The position numbers and the translations under genes were made by a program. From JAGXLP01 sp042218715 (lineage in GTDB: Bacteria > Bipolaricaulota > Bipolaricaulia > M55B111): a stretch of 16,321 bases of DNA. The notes under the pieces were generated by a model. The model searched no databases, was not told the origin of the DNA, and saw only the letters and a program-made list of their open reading frames with translations. The stretch spans positions 1 through 16,321 of the forward strand of contig JBDGQU010000170.1 in the NCBI GenBank assembly GCA_042218715.1, in the 5' to 3' direction. Below are positions 6,001 through 14,341 of the stretch, piece by piece; the stretch's first letter is position 1; the number at the start of each line of letters is the position of its first letter.

Positions 6001-6522
6001 ATGGGCCTAGAATGGCAAAAGATAATCCAGAGCCTGAATTTAACTATAATAGCTAACTGGATCAACTTCGCGATCCTCGTTGCGGTGCTGTCCTGGCTCC
6101 TGTTTCGGCCCGCGAGAGAATTCATCCAGAAAAAGCGAGAAAAAATCAAATCCAGGATAGATAGCGCCCAGGAGAGAGAACAGACGGCTCAGGAACTAAA
6201 GGACAAGAGAAAGGAAGAGCTGAAAGAAGCGAGGGAGAGACGACAGGAAATAATCGGGGAAGCGGAGCAGAGGGCGGACGAGATCGTCGAGGAAGCCCGA
6301 GAGGAAGCAGAGGAACAGGCTTCGAGAATAGTTGCCCGGGCCAGAAAAGAAGCTGAGCAGGAAAGACGCGAGGTCCTGGAAGAACTGGAGGAGCAGTACG
6401 TAGACGTAGCTATGGTCGGTGCTGAAAGAGTGCTGAAACGGGAGATCAACCGGGAAGATCACGAAGAGTTTCTCGACTCTCTGTTTGATGATCTTCAGGA
6501 CAAAGAGTTCGACCTAGGATGA
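6001..6522 (+). CDS. atpF: F-type ATP synthase subunit b, 173 aa
   Basis: Subunit b is the peripheral stalk that links the membrane sector to F1. One N-terminal membrane helix (about 15-37, ANWINFAILVAVLSWLLF) is followed by the conserved RPAREFI junction and a long, highly charged coiled coil (about 42-150) rich in Glu, Arg and Gln. GAGGTG just before the ATG at 6001 supports the start. The stop overlaps the atpH start by 4 nt, typical of translational coupling. Only one b-type gene is present, so the stalk should be a homodimer. Confidence 0.93.
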   Translation: MGLEWQKIIQSLNLTIIANWINFAILVAVLSWLLFRPAREFIQKKREKIKSRIDSAQEREQTAQELKDKRKEELKEARERRQEIIGEAEQRADEIVEEAREEAEEQASRIVARARKEAEQERREVLEELEEQYVDVAMVGAERVLKREINREDHEEFLDSLFDDLQDKEFDLG

Positions 6523-7064
6523 AATCAATAGAGGTAGCGGACAGGTATGCCCAGGCTGTTTACGAACTGGGAAGGGAAGAAGGAATACTGGATGACCTCC
6601 AGGATGATCTGGAGGAAGTTAACAAGGTAATCAATTCCAATGACGACTTTTTGCCCTTCCTTACTCACCCATTGGTAAAGGATAATGATAAGAAGGAACT
6701 ACTGGAAGAGGTATTTGGGGAGTTACTTAGCCGGGAGGCGATGAACTTCCTCAAACTCCTAGTCCAGAAGGACAGGGAAGACTACCTTCCGCTCATTTAC
6801 AAAAGAGTCAAGAAACTGAGGATGGATCAGGACGAAATTGTAGAAGTGGAGGTAGCTTTCCCCCCGAGTTTCGACCGCGAGGAAGTGGTTAGCAGGGTCG
6901 AAAAGAACCTTCGGGAAATCCTGAATAGGGAGGTCTGGATTACGGAAGTTACCGAGGACGAAAACCTGATCGGCGGCGTCAGATTGAAGATAGGGGATCG
7001 CGTGATCGATGGGTCTGTCCAGGGCAGGCTGGAAGGTTTGAAGGAGTTTGTATTGGGAGGATAG
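6519..7064 (+). CDS. atpH: F-type ATP synthase subunit delta, 181 aa
   Basis: Delta caps F1 and joins it to subunit b. The N-terminal helical domain starts with VADRYAQAVYELGREEG, and the C-terminal part ends with the family motif NLIGGVRLKIGDRVIDGSVQ (positions 145-171 region) and GRLEGLKEFV. Full length at 181 aa. The ATG overlaps the end of atpF by 4 nt; its ribosome binding site lies within atpF. Four bases separate its stop from the atpA start. Confidence 0.93.
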   Translation: MKSIEVADRYAQAVYELGREEGILDDLQDDLEEVNKVINSNDDFLPFLTHPLVKDNDKKELLEEVFGELLSREAMNFLKLLVQKDREDYLPLIYKRVKKLRMDQDEIVEVEVAFPPSFDREEVVSRVEKNLREILNREVWITEVTEDENLIGGVRLKIGDRVIDGSVQGRLEGLKEFVLGG

Positions 7065-7068
7065 AGTA

Positions 7069-8607
7069 ATGGTAGAGATAAAAAGCGACGAAATAACGGG
7101 ATTAATAAAGGAGCAAATAAAAAAGTACGATTATTCACTCTCCATGGAGGAAGAGGGGGTTGTCGTCGAAGCCGGAGACGGAATAGCCAGGGTGTTCGGA
7201 CTCGAGAACGCCATCTCGATGGAGATTTTAGAATTCGCGGGCGGAATCCACGGCCTGGCGATGAACCTGGAGGAAGATAATATCGGCGCCATCCTCTTTG
7301 GAGACGTAGAAGAGGTTGAAGAAGGGGACGAAGTAAAACGAACCGGTCGAATTCTCGAGACGAACGTGGGACCCGAACTCCAGGGAAGGGTCGTAAATCC
7401 ACTTGGAGAGCCTAGAGACGGCGAGGGTCCGATCGATACTGATAGGACCCGGGATATAGAGATAAAAGCGCCCGGAGTAGTGAAGAGACGACCTGTAGAG
7501 GTCCCGCTCCAGACAGGTTACAAATCAATCGATGCTTTGACTCCTATAGGTCGAGGACAACGTGAGTTGATTATTGGCGATAGACGTACCGGTAAATCGG
7601 CAATAGCGATAGACACGATATTAAACCAGAAGGACTCCGACGTTCACTGTTTCTACGTGGCGATCGGCCAGAAGACTTCCGACGTCGCCAAAGTCGTCGA
7701 TACGTTCAGACAGCACGGAGCGATGGATTATACCACGGTGATAGCTGCGGACGCGGAGGATCCGACACCGATGCAGTATATCGCCCCCTACGCCGGGACG
7801 GCAATGGCGGAACACTATATGTACCAGGGGGAAGACGCTTTCATAGTTTACGACGACCTCTCGAAGCACGCGGTGGCTTACAGAGAAATATCACTTCTCC
7901 TGAGACGTCCTCCCGGTCGAGAGGCTTACCCCGGGGATATTTTTTACACTCACTCCCGGTTGCTCGAGCGGGCTGCGAAACTGAACGATTCCATGGGTGG
8001 TGGGTCTCTTACGGCGTTTCCCGTAGTCGAGACGAAAGCTGGAGATATATCTGCCTACATTCCGACCAACGTGATATCTATAACGGACGGGCAAATATAT
8101 CTGGAATCGGACCTGTTTAACCAGGGGTTTCGCCCGGCAATTAACGTAGGAGATTCCGTATCCCGTGTCGGTGGGGCGGCTCAAAACGATGCGATGCAGG
8201 AGATTGCCGGTGAATTGAGGCTGGAGATGGCTCAGTACCGGGACCTGGAAGCATTCGCCGAGTTTGCGTCGGAGCTGGACGAGGAGTCTCAGGCTCAACT
8301 TGCCCGAGGAGAACGGGTCATGGAGATGCTAAAGCAGGATCAGTACCAGCCGATGCCGGTAGAGAAACAAGCAGTTTCCCTCTATGCAGCAGTGAATGGT
8401 TACCTGGACGATCTAAAAGTTGAACGGGTTAAGGAATACGAGAACGGGATGCTCGACCACGTGGAAGCACACCACGAAGACGTGCTAACTAAACTCAAAG
8501 AGACGGCAAAATTAACCGAAGATATAGAAGAAGAGCTGAAGATGGCTCTAGCCGAGTTCGACGAGACGTTTAAGGGGGAAGAGGATGGCTCAGGTACGGG
8601 AGATTAA
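7069..8607 (+). CDS. atpA: F-type ATP synthase subunit alpha, 512 aa
   Basis: Alpha forms the F1 hexamer with beta and holds the non-catalytic nucleotide sites. The N-terminal beta barrel (about 25-95) contains VVEAGDGIARVFGL. The Walker A motif is GDRRTGKS (170-177), followed by the Walker B region ending FIVYDDLSKHAVAYR. The arginine-finger segment is SVSRVGGAAQ. Length is normal. I chose the ATG at 7069 with GGGAGG (7055-7060) upstream; an in-frame TTG at 7048 lies within atpH. The C-terminal tail is acidic and overlaps atpG by 23 nt. Confidence 0.97.
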   Translation: MVEIKSDEITGLIKEQIKKYDYSLSMEEEGVVVEAGDGIARVFGLENAISMEILEFAGGIHGLAMNLEEDNIGAILFGDVEEVEEGDEVKRTGRILETNVGPELQGRVVNPLGEPRDGEGPIDTDRTRDIEIKAPGVVKRRPVEVPLQTGYKSIDALTPIGRGQRELIIGDRRTGKSAIAIDTILNQKDSDVHCFYVAIGQKTSDVAKVVDTFRQHGAMDYTTVIAADAEDPTPMQYIAPYAGTAMAEHYMYQGEDAFIVYDDLSKHAVAYREISLLLRRPPGREAYPGDIFYTHSRLLERAAKLNDSMGGGSLTAFPVVETKAGDISAYIPTNVISITDGQIYLESDLFNQGFRPAINVGDSVSRVGGAAQNDAMQEIAGELRLEMAQYRDLEAFAEFASELDEESQAQLARGERVMEMLKQDQYQPMPVEKQAVSLYAAVNGYLDDLKVERVKEYENGMLDHVEAHHEDVLTKLKETAKLTEDIEEELKMALAEFDETFKGEEDGSGTGD

Positions 8608-9493
8608 GGGCCGAATAGAAAACATAAAGGACATAAAACAGATCACAAAGGCTATGAACGCTATCGCCATGGCGAAGGTGACCAGGTTGAAGAACCAATT
8701 GCAGGACGCCAGACCCTACCAGGAAGTAATCAATTCCAAGCTTAAGCTACTTGGAGGGGGAACTAACTCGGGTGATTCCGATGAAGAAAAAACGATAAGT
8801 CCGCTGGTTGAGGAAGGCAAAGGAGAGGCTATCGGGCTGGCGGTTTTAAACTCCGACCGCGGTCTTTCCGGCAATTATACGGTCGACATAAATAGATCCG
8901 CCAGGGATTTCGTTCAGTCCAGGGACGAAGAGGTAAAACTGTTTGCCGGAGGAGACAAAGCACTAAGGTTTTTCCGAAAATGGGATCAGCTGGAAACCAG
9001 CTGGGTTAATTTCTACCAGGAACCCGATTTCGAAACGGCCGAAGCGATCGGAAGGGAGCTTCTCGATAGATTCCTTTCGGGGGATATAGGAGAGCTTTGG
9101 GTTGTTTACATGAAGTTCTTTTCCGACCTCAAACAGAAGCTAAAGATTGAGAGAGTTCTTCCCCTGTCACCGGAAGAGGCAGTTGAGGAGGATACGGAAG
9201 CCGAAGGGGAGGTTAACGCCGGAAGGGAGGAGGACTATATATTTGACCCGGAAAAAGAGGAAATTGTGGCCAGCTTTATGGAAGAGTGGTTTATGGAAAG
9301 GATGTTCTGGATTATCTTAAACACCAAAGCCAGTGAGCACGCCATAAGGAGAAAAGCGATGCGTGACGCGACCGACAACGCGAACGAGCTGATCGACGAT
9401 TTAACGTTAACTTACAACAAAGCGAGACAGCAACAGATAACGAGAGAGATAGCTGACATAATTGGAGGGGCGGAAGCCCTCCGAGAGGAGTAG
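8585..9493 (+). CDS. atpG: F-type ATP synthase subunit gamma, 302 aa
   Basis: Gamma is the central shaft that turns inside the alpha-beta hexamer. The N-terminal helix IKDIKQITKAMNAIAMAKV and the C-terminal helix ending TREIADIIGGAEAL are the conserved antiparallel coiled coil; ALRRKAMRDATDNA-like sequence (here HAIRRKAMRDATDNAN) precedes it. At 302 aa it is slightly longer than usual, because of acidic insertions near residues 60-80 and 195-220, in keeping with the acidic character of the other proteins. The ATG at 8585 lies inside atpA and is preceded by GGGGGAAGAGG, so the genes are translationally coupled. Confidence 0.95.
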   Translation: MAQVREIKGRIENIKDIKQITKAMNAIAMAKVTRLKNQLQDARPYQEVINSKLKLLGGGTNSGDSDEEKTISPLVEEGKGEAIGLAVLNSDRGLSGNYTVDINRSARDFVQSRDEEVKLFAGGDKALRFFRKWDQLETSWVNFYQEPDFETAEAIGRELLDRFLSGDIGELWVVYMKFFSDLKQKLKIERVLPLSPEEAVEEDTEAEGEVNAGREEDYIFDPEKEEIVASFMEEWFMERMFWIILNTKASEHAIRRKAMRDATDNANELIDDLTLTYNKARQQQITREIADIIGGAEALREE

Positions 9494-9521
9494 AGGAGTC
9501 ATAGTCCCGACGAGGTGAATA

Positions 9522-10937
9522 ATGGTAGAAGAAATAGCAAGCAAAGGTAAGATCACGGAAATAAAAAGCGCTGTTGTGGATGCGCGATTTAGCGCCGAAG
9601 AGGGTGTTCCTCCCGTCAATCACGCCCTCGTAGTGGAAAGAGAAGATCAAGATGATCTGGTGTTGGAGGTTGCCAGACACCTGGGGGACGAGGAAGTCAG
9701 GGCAATCGCGATGGACTCGACGGACGGGCTCTGGCGAGGTCAGCCCATCTACGATACGGGCGGTCCTATAGAAGTTCCAGTTGGTGAGGAAACCCTTGGA
9801 AGGATGTTCGATCTGACGGGAAATCCGATAGACGAAATGGAACCTCCCGACGTGGAAGAGACTTATTCAATTCACCGGCCGGCACCCGATCTCCCGGCTC
9901 AGTCGACCAAGGATGAAGTATTTGAGACTGGAATTAAAGTGGTCGATCTTCTGGCGCCGTTCCCCCGAGGCGGTAAGATAGGCCTCTTCGGCGGAGCTGG
10001 AGTAGGTAAAACAGTGTTAATTATGGAACTCATTCGATCAATAGGTTACGAGCACGAAGGGTACTCGGTTTTCTCCGGTGTAGGTGAGCGGACACGAGAG
10101 GGTAACGACCTATGGCTCGAAATGAAGGAAGCGGGCGTTCTGGAAAATACGGCGCTGGTCTACGGCCAGATGAACGAGCCGCCCGGAGCTAGATTTAGGG
10201 TCGGATTGTCCGGCGTTACTCTAGCGGAATACTTCAGGGACGAAGAAGCGAGGGACGTCCTGCTGTTTATCGACAATATCTTTAGATTTGCCCAGGCTGG
10301 TTCGGAGGTTTCCGCATTACTTGGGCGCATGCCTTCCGAGGTCGGCTATCAGCCCACGTTGGCCTCGGAGATGAGTGAGCTCCAGGAGAGAATTACGTCG
10401 ACCAATCAGGGCTCGATTACCTCAGTTCAGGCCGTCTACGTTCCGGCAGATGACCTTACCGATCCGGCTCCCGCAACGGTCTTCTCCCATCTTGATGCGA
10501 CGATTACCCTTTCCAGGTCGCTGGCCGAAAAGGGCCTTTACCCCGCGGTAGATCCGCTGGATTCCGATTCGTCCATGCTCGACCCCCACGTAATTCCCTC
10601 CGAACACTACAACGTAGCCCAGAGAGTGCTTCAAACGCTTCAGAGACACGAGGACCTGCAGGATATAATAGCGATTATGGGGATGGACGAACTGTCGGAG
10701 GAGGACCAGATTACCGTGGAAAGGGCGAGAAAAATTCAGCGGTTCCTTAGCCAGCCATTCTCGGTGGCGGAACAGTTTACGGGCAGAGAGGGAAGGTACG
10801 TTAAGCTCGACGAAACTATCGAAGGGTTTAAGGCAATAGTGGACGGGGACCTTGATCACGTGCCGGAACAAGAATTCTACATGACCGGTACCATAGAGGA
10901 AGTCCTGGAAAACTACGAAAGCGACGAAGAGGAATAA
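9522..10937 (+). CDS. atpD: F-type ATP synthase subunit beta, 471 aa
   Basis: Beta carries the catalytic sites that make or hydrolyse ATP. The Walker A motif is GGAGVGKT (157-164), the catalytic glutamate is E189 in GVGERTREGND, and Walker B ends in LLFIDNIFRF (247-256). The ALLGRMPSEVGYQPTL segment is intact, and the lever motif appears as DELSEED (389-395). Full normal length. The ATG at 9522 has GAGGTG at 9512-9517. This is the last atp gene: a stable hairpin follows 38 nt later and no epsilon gene is found, unlike the usual D-C order. Confidence 0.98.
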   Translation: MVEEIASKGKITEIKSAVVDARFSAEEGVPPVNHALVVEREDQDDLVLEVARHLGDEEVRAIAMDSTDGLWRGQPIYDTGGPIEVPVGEETLGRMFDLTGNPIDEMEPPDVEETYSIHRPAPDLPAQSTKDEVFETGIKVVDLLAPFPRGGKIGLFGGAGVGKTVLIMELIRSIGYEHEGYSVFSGVGERTREGNDLWLEMKEAGVLENTALVYGQMNEPPGARFRVGLSGVTLAEYFRDEEARDVLLFIDNIFRFAQAGSEVSALLGRMPSEVGYQPTLASEMSELQERITSTNQGSITSVQAVYVPADDLTDPAPATVFSHLDATITLSRSLAEKGLYPAVDPLDSDSSMLDPHVIPSEHYNVAQRVLQTLQRHEDLQDIIAIMGMDELSEEDQITVERARKIQRFLSQPFSVAEQFTGREGRYVKLDETIEGFKAIVDGDLDHVPEQEFYMTGTIEEVLENYESDEEE

Positions 10938-10974
10938 TTAAGGGATTCTTCTAAAAATTGGAAGTGCGGATCAT

Positions 10975-10998
10975 TCCTCCCCCTGGTTCGGGGGAGGA
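10975..10998. terminator. Strong hairpin between atpD and the convergent reductase gene
   Basis: TCCTCCCCC (10975-10983) pairs perfectly with GGGGGAGGA (10990-10998) around TGGTTC. It lies 38 nt after atpD and 52 nt past the 3' end of the minus-strand reductase gene, so it probably serves both directions. The following T run on the plus strand is weak (TACTTTCATT), so factor dependence is possible. Confidence 0.6.
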
Positions 10999-11049
10999 TA
11001 CTTTCATTGAGCAAGCTTGTGCCAAACTTCCCAAGAAGGTAGGCCTATC

Positions 11050-11985
11050 TTACTGGTGAATAAGGTATCTATAGGCGCCGAGCGCTGCTTTTGCCCCTTC
11101 TCCGGCGGCAATTATTATCTGTTTCTCAGGTACGTTCGTTACGTCACCTGCGGCAAACAGACCGTCGACGGTTGTTTGACTGTCGCAGTCGACGACGATT
11201 TCCCCGGCATCGTTTATCTCAACCAGGTCTTCAACTATCTGAGAGTTAGGGATGAGGCCTATCTCGACAAAAATTCCCTCGATCTCAACTTCCTTTTCCT
11301 CTCCGGAATTTTTGTCCCTTATTCTCAGACCGGTTACCATGTCGTCCCCTAATATTTCCAGAATTTCGTGTCCGTAGTACTTCTCTAACTCAACTTCTTG
11401 TCTGTGGTCTGATTCCTTTACGTGTCGTTGGAGTACAGGGTCCGCAATTGGCTCGGGTGCTATATCTACATTTACGATCCTGTTCGCAATCGGCAGCAGA
11501 TCGATGATTCCTTCGAAAGCGGAGTTTCCCCCTCCGATTACTGCCACGTCGGCGTCCGCGAATAAAGGACCGTCGCAGGTGGTACAGTAGCTTAAACCTT
11601 TACCCGTGAGTTCTTTTTCTCCGGGCACGTCCAGCTTTCTCCATTTTGCACCTGTGGCCACGATTAAGGTCTTTGTCTCTAATTCCTCCCCTTTTTTCAG
11701 GCTCAGGACGAATTCGTTTCCTTCTTTCTCGATCCCCAGGACTTCGTCTTCCAGTTTATCGGGCTCGTACTTTTCGACGTGCTCCCGGAACTTCTTTACC
11801 AATTCGAATCCTTCCACGTCGGGGATTCCGAGGTAGTTATCTATCTCACTCGAATAAAGAAGTTGACCTCCCTCTTCCTTAGCTATCATTGCCGTTTTTA
11901 ACTCTTTTCGACGCGAGTATAGTGCGGCAGAATGCGCCGCCGGGCCGCCGCCGATAATTGATACATCGTATTGTTCGTTTTTCAT
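11050..11985 (-). CDS. trxB: Thioredoxin reductase / AhpF-like flavoprotein disulfide reductase, 311 aa
   Basis: FAD-dependent dithiol-disulfide oxidoreductase of the cytoplasm. The FAD-binding GGGPAA is at 12-17, the redox pair C134/C137 is in YCTTCDGP, the pyridine-nucleotide fold starts at GGGNSA (151-156), and AAGDV followed by PEKQIIIAAGEGAKAA forms the C-terminal FAD motif. The HRRxxxR motif that selects NADPH in classical TrxB is missing; NVDIAPEPIADPVLQ stands there, as in AhpF, so NADH is the likelier donor. The N-terminal thioredoxin-like domains of AhpF are absent. The ATG at 11985 has AGGGG upstream. The gene is divergent from efp and convergent with the atp operon. No thioredoxin or peroxiredoxin gene is adjacent, so the partner is unknown. 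Confidence 0.85.
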   Translation of the reverse strand: MKNEQYDVSIIGGGPAAHSAALYSRRKELKTAMIAKEEGGQLLYSSEIDNYLGIPDVEGFELVKKFREHVEKYEPDKLEDEVLGIEKEGNEFVLSLKKGEELETKTLIVATGAKWRKLDVPGEKELTGKGLSYCTTCDGPLFADADVAVIGGGNSAFEGIIDLLPIANRIVNVDIAPEPIADPVLQRHVKESDHRQEVELEKYYGHEILEILGDDMVTGLRIRDKNSGEEKEVEIEGIFVEIGLIPNSQIVEDLVEINDAGEIVVDCDSQTTVDGLFAAGDVTNVPEKQIIIAAGEGAKAALGAYRYLIHQ

Positions 11986-12040
11986 AGGTGATACCCCTCT
12001 AGATTGATTTCTGATGTATGATAATGTAGTTCGGCGAGGT

Positions 12041-12077
12041 TATAATAAGATAGTTACTTATTACCCTTTACTATAAT
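12041..12077 (+). promoter_or_regulatory. Candidate promoter region for efp
   Basis: Two TATAAT hexamers occur at 12041-12046 and 12072-12077 in the 140-bp AT-rich divergent gap between the reductase gene and efp. Neither has a good TTGACA at 16-18 bp (ATGATA lies 17 bp before the first). Some of these bases may also serve the divergent gene. Confidence 0.35.
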
Positions 12078-12125
12078 AGTTAAAAAACTTTTAAAGTCAA
12101 TAGGTTAGATTGGAGGTGCGTTTTA

Positions 12126-12686
12126 TTGGGTCTATCCGTATCGGATATGTCTAAGGGATTGACGGTGGAATACCAGGGCGAACTCTACCGGATAGTAAAG
12201 TACGAACATTCGAAAAGAGGTCGAGGGGACGCTTTTGCCCGGGTTAAACTAAAATCCCTGGACACGGGAAAAGTATTGTCCAAAACTTTTAAAGGCAAAG
12301 AAGAGATAAAGAAAGCCTACATGGAAAAGCGCCCACTTAAATTCCTTTACAGTTCGGGCGAGAGTTATCACTTCATGGATGAGACCGATTACAACCAATT
12401 CGAGATTCTTGAAGAAAAGTTAGGAGATAAAGTAAAATACCTTACGGACAACCAGGAAGTAGAGGGATTATTTCACGAGGGAAGGTTGGTCTCAATTGAA
12501 CTCCCCACGTTTGTAGAATTAGAAGTTGTCGACACTAGGCCCGGAGTTAAGGGTGACACAGCATCAGGAGGAGAGAAACCCGCGACGCTTGAAACCGGAC
12601 TCCAAATCAAAGTGCCCCTTTTCCTAAAGGAAGGAGCAACAGTAAAGGTGGATACTAGAGAGGGCAGTTACGTCGAAAGAGTCTAA
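12126..12686 (+). CDS. efp: Elongation factor P with arginine at the loop tip, 186 aa
   Basis: EF-P binds stalled ribosomes and helps peptide-bond formation at consecutive prolines. All three domains are present; the C-terminal signature appears as KPATLETGLQIKVPLFLKEG, with FVELEVVDTRPGVKGDT before it. In the domain I loop, E. coli KPGKG is replaced by KRGRG (30-34), so the residue that is usually modified, K34, is R33 here, and the preceding proline is also lost. I chose the TTG at 12126: GGAGGTG (12112-12118) is 7 nt upstream and the N-terminus then aligns with the family. It leads a cluster with the Asp23-family gene and nusB. Confidence 0.95.
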   Translation: MGLSVSDMSKGLTVEYQGELYRIVKYEHSKRGRGDAFARVKLKSLDTGKVLSKTFKGKEEIKKAYMEKRPLKFLYSSGESYHFMDETDYNQFEILEEKLGDKVKYLTDNQEVEGLFHEGRLVSIELPTFVELEVVDTRPGVKGDTASGGEKPATLETGLQIKVPLFLKEGATVKVDTREGSYVERV

Positions 12687-12739
12687 TGTGCTCGGATTCT
12701 CGAAAACAACGGTAGATTAGCCGGATAGGAGGGTCTTTT

Positions 12740-13120
12740 ATGGAAGAAGATTATAGATCGTCGATGGGACTTGGCGAGATTGAGATTTCTAAAGACGTCA
12801 TAACCACAATTGCAGCGGTAGCGGCACTGGAAGTCGAGGGACTGGTAGAACAGAGTAATCAATCAGGAATTTCCTCCGTTTTTAAGCGGGGTAGTAGCAA
12901 GACTGTCGAAACGGAATTAGAAGACGGTCAAGTGAAGATCAACGTTAATATAGCTGTGAAATACGGGTTTCCCGTTCACGAAACGGCTAAGGAAGTCCAG
13001 GACAGGGTAAAGAAAGAAGTGGAGGAAATGACCGGTCTGGAAGTCGATACGGTAAACGTGGACGTCGCTGGCCTCGCTTTCGAGGGTGAAGAAGGAGAAC
13101 TGGAGGATCTGGAGGAATAA
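12740..13120 (+). CDS. Asp23/Gls24 (YqhY-like) family protein, 126 aa
   Basis: A small acidic cytoplasmic protein of the DUF322/Asp23 family. The pattern GEIEISKDVITTIAAVAALE at the start, then KINVNIAVKYGFPVHE and VNVDVAGLAF at the end, is characteristic. Members include Asp23 of Staphylococcus, which is held at the membrane by AmaP, and YqhY, which is found next to nusB in Bacillus. The next two genes encode an AmaP-like anchor and a DUF2273 membrane protein, so a membrane-associated complex is likely. GGAGGG (12728-12733) precedes the ATG. Exact biochemical role unknown. Confidence 0.9.
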   Translation: MEEDYRSSMGLGEIEISKDVITTIAAVAALEVEGLVEQSNQSGISSVFKRGSSKTVETELEDGQVKINVNIAVKYGFPVHETAKEVQDRVKKEVEEMTGLEVDTVNVDVAGLAFEGEEGELEDLEE

Positions 13121-13124
13121 TGCT

Positions 13125-13727
13125 GTGAACAGCTTAAAAGATAGGTTTCTACAGGTATCTTACGTTTTATTAACTTTGGTTTGGCTGGCAATCGCCGCGG
13201 GATTCATTGGCTATGCATTCGGGTTTTACTCGAATTTCGACATTCAGGGATTTTTGTCGGACGGGGCGGGAGTTCTTCTTCTTTACGGAATAGGAGCACT
13301 TTCCGCATTTACCGGCCTGTACTTTTTTCGAAAATTTGTTATATCCTATCGACTTTTGTTGACTTTCGTTCATGAGAGTGAATTCGGGGACATTCACATC
13401 TCCTATAATGCCGTGAAGGAACTAACTAGTGAAATACTAAAGAGAAACTTTAACCTCTCGTCCTTCAGGACGGACCTATCCCAATCCCAGGACGGGGTTC
13501 ATATTGAAGTGTATGCCAAAGTGGGCTCGAAATCGGATATCGGAGAACTCGGTGAAAGGGTTCAGGACATATTGCGCCAGGAAGTAAAAGATAAAACGGG
13601 TTTGACGGTAGGTCGGGTAGATTTTTACACACGAGGCGTTGAAGGTTCGAAAAAAGAAGTTGTTTCCGAATCTGAAGATGAAGAAACTGGAGAAATAAAA
13701 TTCCAAGGGGATAAAGATGAAAATTAA
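13125..13727 (+). CDS. amaP: AmaP-like membrane anchor protein with Asp23-like fold, 200 aa
   Basis: Two membrane helices (about 11-34 and 45-64 from the GTG) separated by a short loop are followed by a soluble part. That part resembles a diverged Asp23 domain: GDIHISYNAVKELTSEIL, then GVHIEVYAKVGSKSDIGEL and KTGLTVGRVDFYTRGV. This is the layout of AmaP, which anchors Asp23 in the membrane. I chose the GTG at 13125 with GGAGGA (13111-13116) upstream; an in-frame ATG at 13086 lies inside the preceding gene and adds 13 charged residues. The C-terminal tail is acidic. Its stop lies inside the next gene. Confidence 0.8.
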   Translation: MNSLKDRFLQVSYVLLTLVWLAIAAGFIGYAFGFYSNFDIQGFLSDGAGVLLLYGIGALSAFTGLYFFRKFVISYRLLLTFVHESEFGDIHISYNAVKELTSEILKRNFNLSSFRTDLSQSQDGVHIEVYAKVGSKSDIGELGERVQDILRQEVKDKTGLTVGRVDFYTRGVEGSKKEVVSESEDEETGEIKFQGDKDEN

Positions 13728-13911
13728 TACCAGAATGTTAGGGGCTTTGATAGGGTTTGTGGTTGCCCTCCTGTTTATCTTTTTTAACTGGACAGTGGTT
13801 CTGTTAATCCTGGGGTTAAGCCTGATAGGATACTTAGTTGGAATGTATGTGGAAGCGGGACGGCAGGTCAAGCGAAAGTTGAGAGAGCTTTTCTCGCTTT
13901 TCTTTAGTTAA
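13717..13911 (+). CDS. DUF2273-type small membrane protein, 64 aa
   Basis: A short protein with two hydrophobic helices (about 7-24 and 26-44) and a basic tail (RQVKRKLRELF). Its position after amaP and before nusB matches DUF2273 proteins of Asp23 gene clusters. The ATG at 13717 overlaps the end of amaP by 11 nt and has AAGGGG at 13705-13710. No enzyme motif is present. It is assumed to work with the AmaP/Asp23 pair at the membrane. Confidence 0.75.
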   Translation: MKINTRMLGALIGFVVALLFIFFNWTVVLLILGLSLIGYLVGMYVEAGRQVKRKLRELFSLFFS

Positions 13912-13921
13912 CAGAGTTCTA

Positions 13922-14341
13922 ATGCTTAGACGAGAGGCAAGGGCGGAAATACTAAAAGCTCTCTACGGGTCGGAGTTCATAGAATTCGGCCCCGATCCTG
14001 TCGACGATCTGTTAGATGATTGTGACCCGGGTGAGCAAAAGGAATTTATCGAGGATATATACGAAGGGACACTAGAGAAAAAAGAGGAAATAGACGAGAT
14101 GATTTCGTCGTTTGCCGTGGGGTGGAAAGTCGAGAGGCTGGCCTTTCTGGACCGGAATATTCTCCGGATGGCAATATTCGAACTGCTTTACTACGAGGAC
14201 ACCCCGCCGGAAGTGGTGATGAACGAAGCGATTGAGCTGTCGAAGGAATACGGTACCGATAACGCACCCAAATTCATCAACGGTATTCTAGATAGAATCT
14301 GGGAAGAGAAACAGGACAAAAGTCAAGAATTGCGGAAATAG
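13922..14341 (+). CDS. nusB: Transcription antitermination protein NusB, 139 aa
   Basis: NusB binds boxA RNA with ribosomal protein S10 and supports antitermination of rRNA operons. The all-helical family is recognised by RREARAEILKALYGSEF at the start, LDRNILRMAIFELLY in the middle and PPEVVMNEAIELSKEYGTDN followed by APKFINGILDRIW at the end. Full length. The ribosome binding site is weak (AGAG at 13913-13916) and the gene begins 10 nt after the DUF2273 stop, so translation may be coupled. Confidence 0.93.
   Translation: MLRREARAEILKALYGSEFIEFGPDPVDDLLDDCDPGEQKEFIEDIYEGTLEKKEEIDEMISSFAVGWKVERLAFLDRNILRMAIFELLYYEDTPPEVVMNEAIELSKEYGTDNAPKFINGILDRIWEEKQDKSQELRK

Noticed and set aside
6827..7402. 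Minus-strand reading frame of 191 codons across atpH/atpA
   Set aside because: It lies antisense to two certain genes; its Arg/Pro/Ser-rich translation is the usual shadow of acidic coding sequence.
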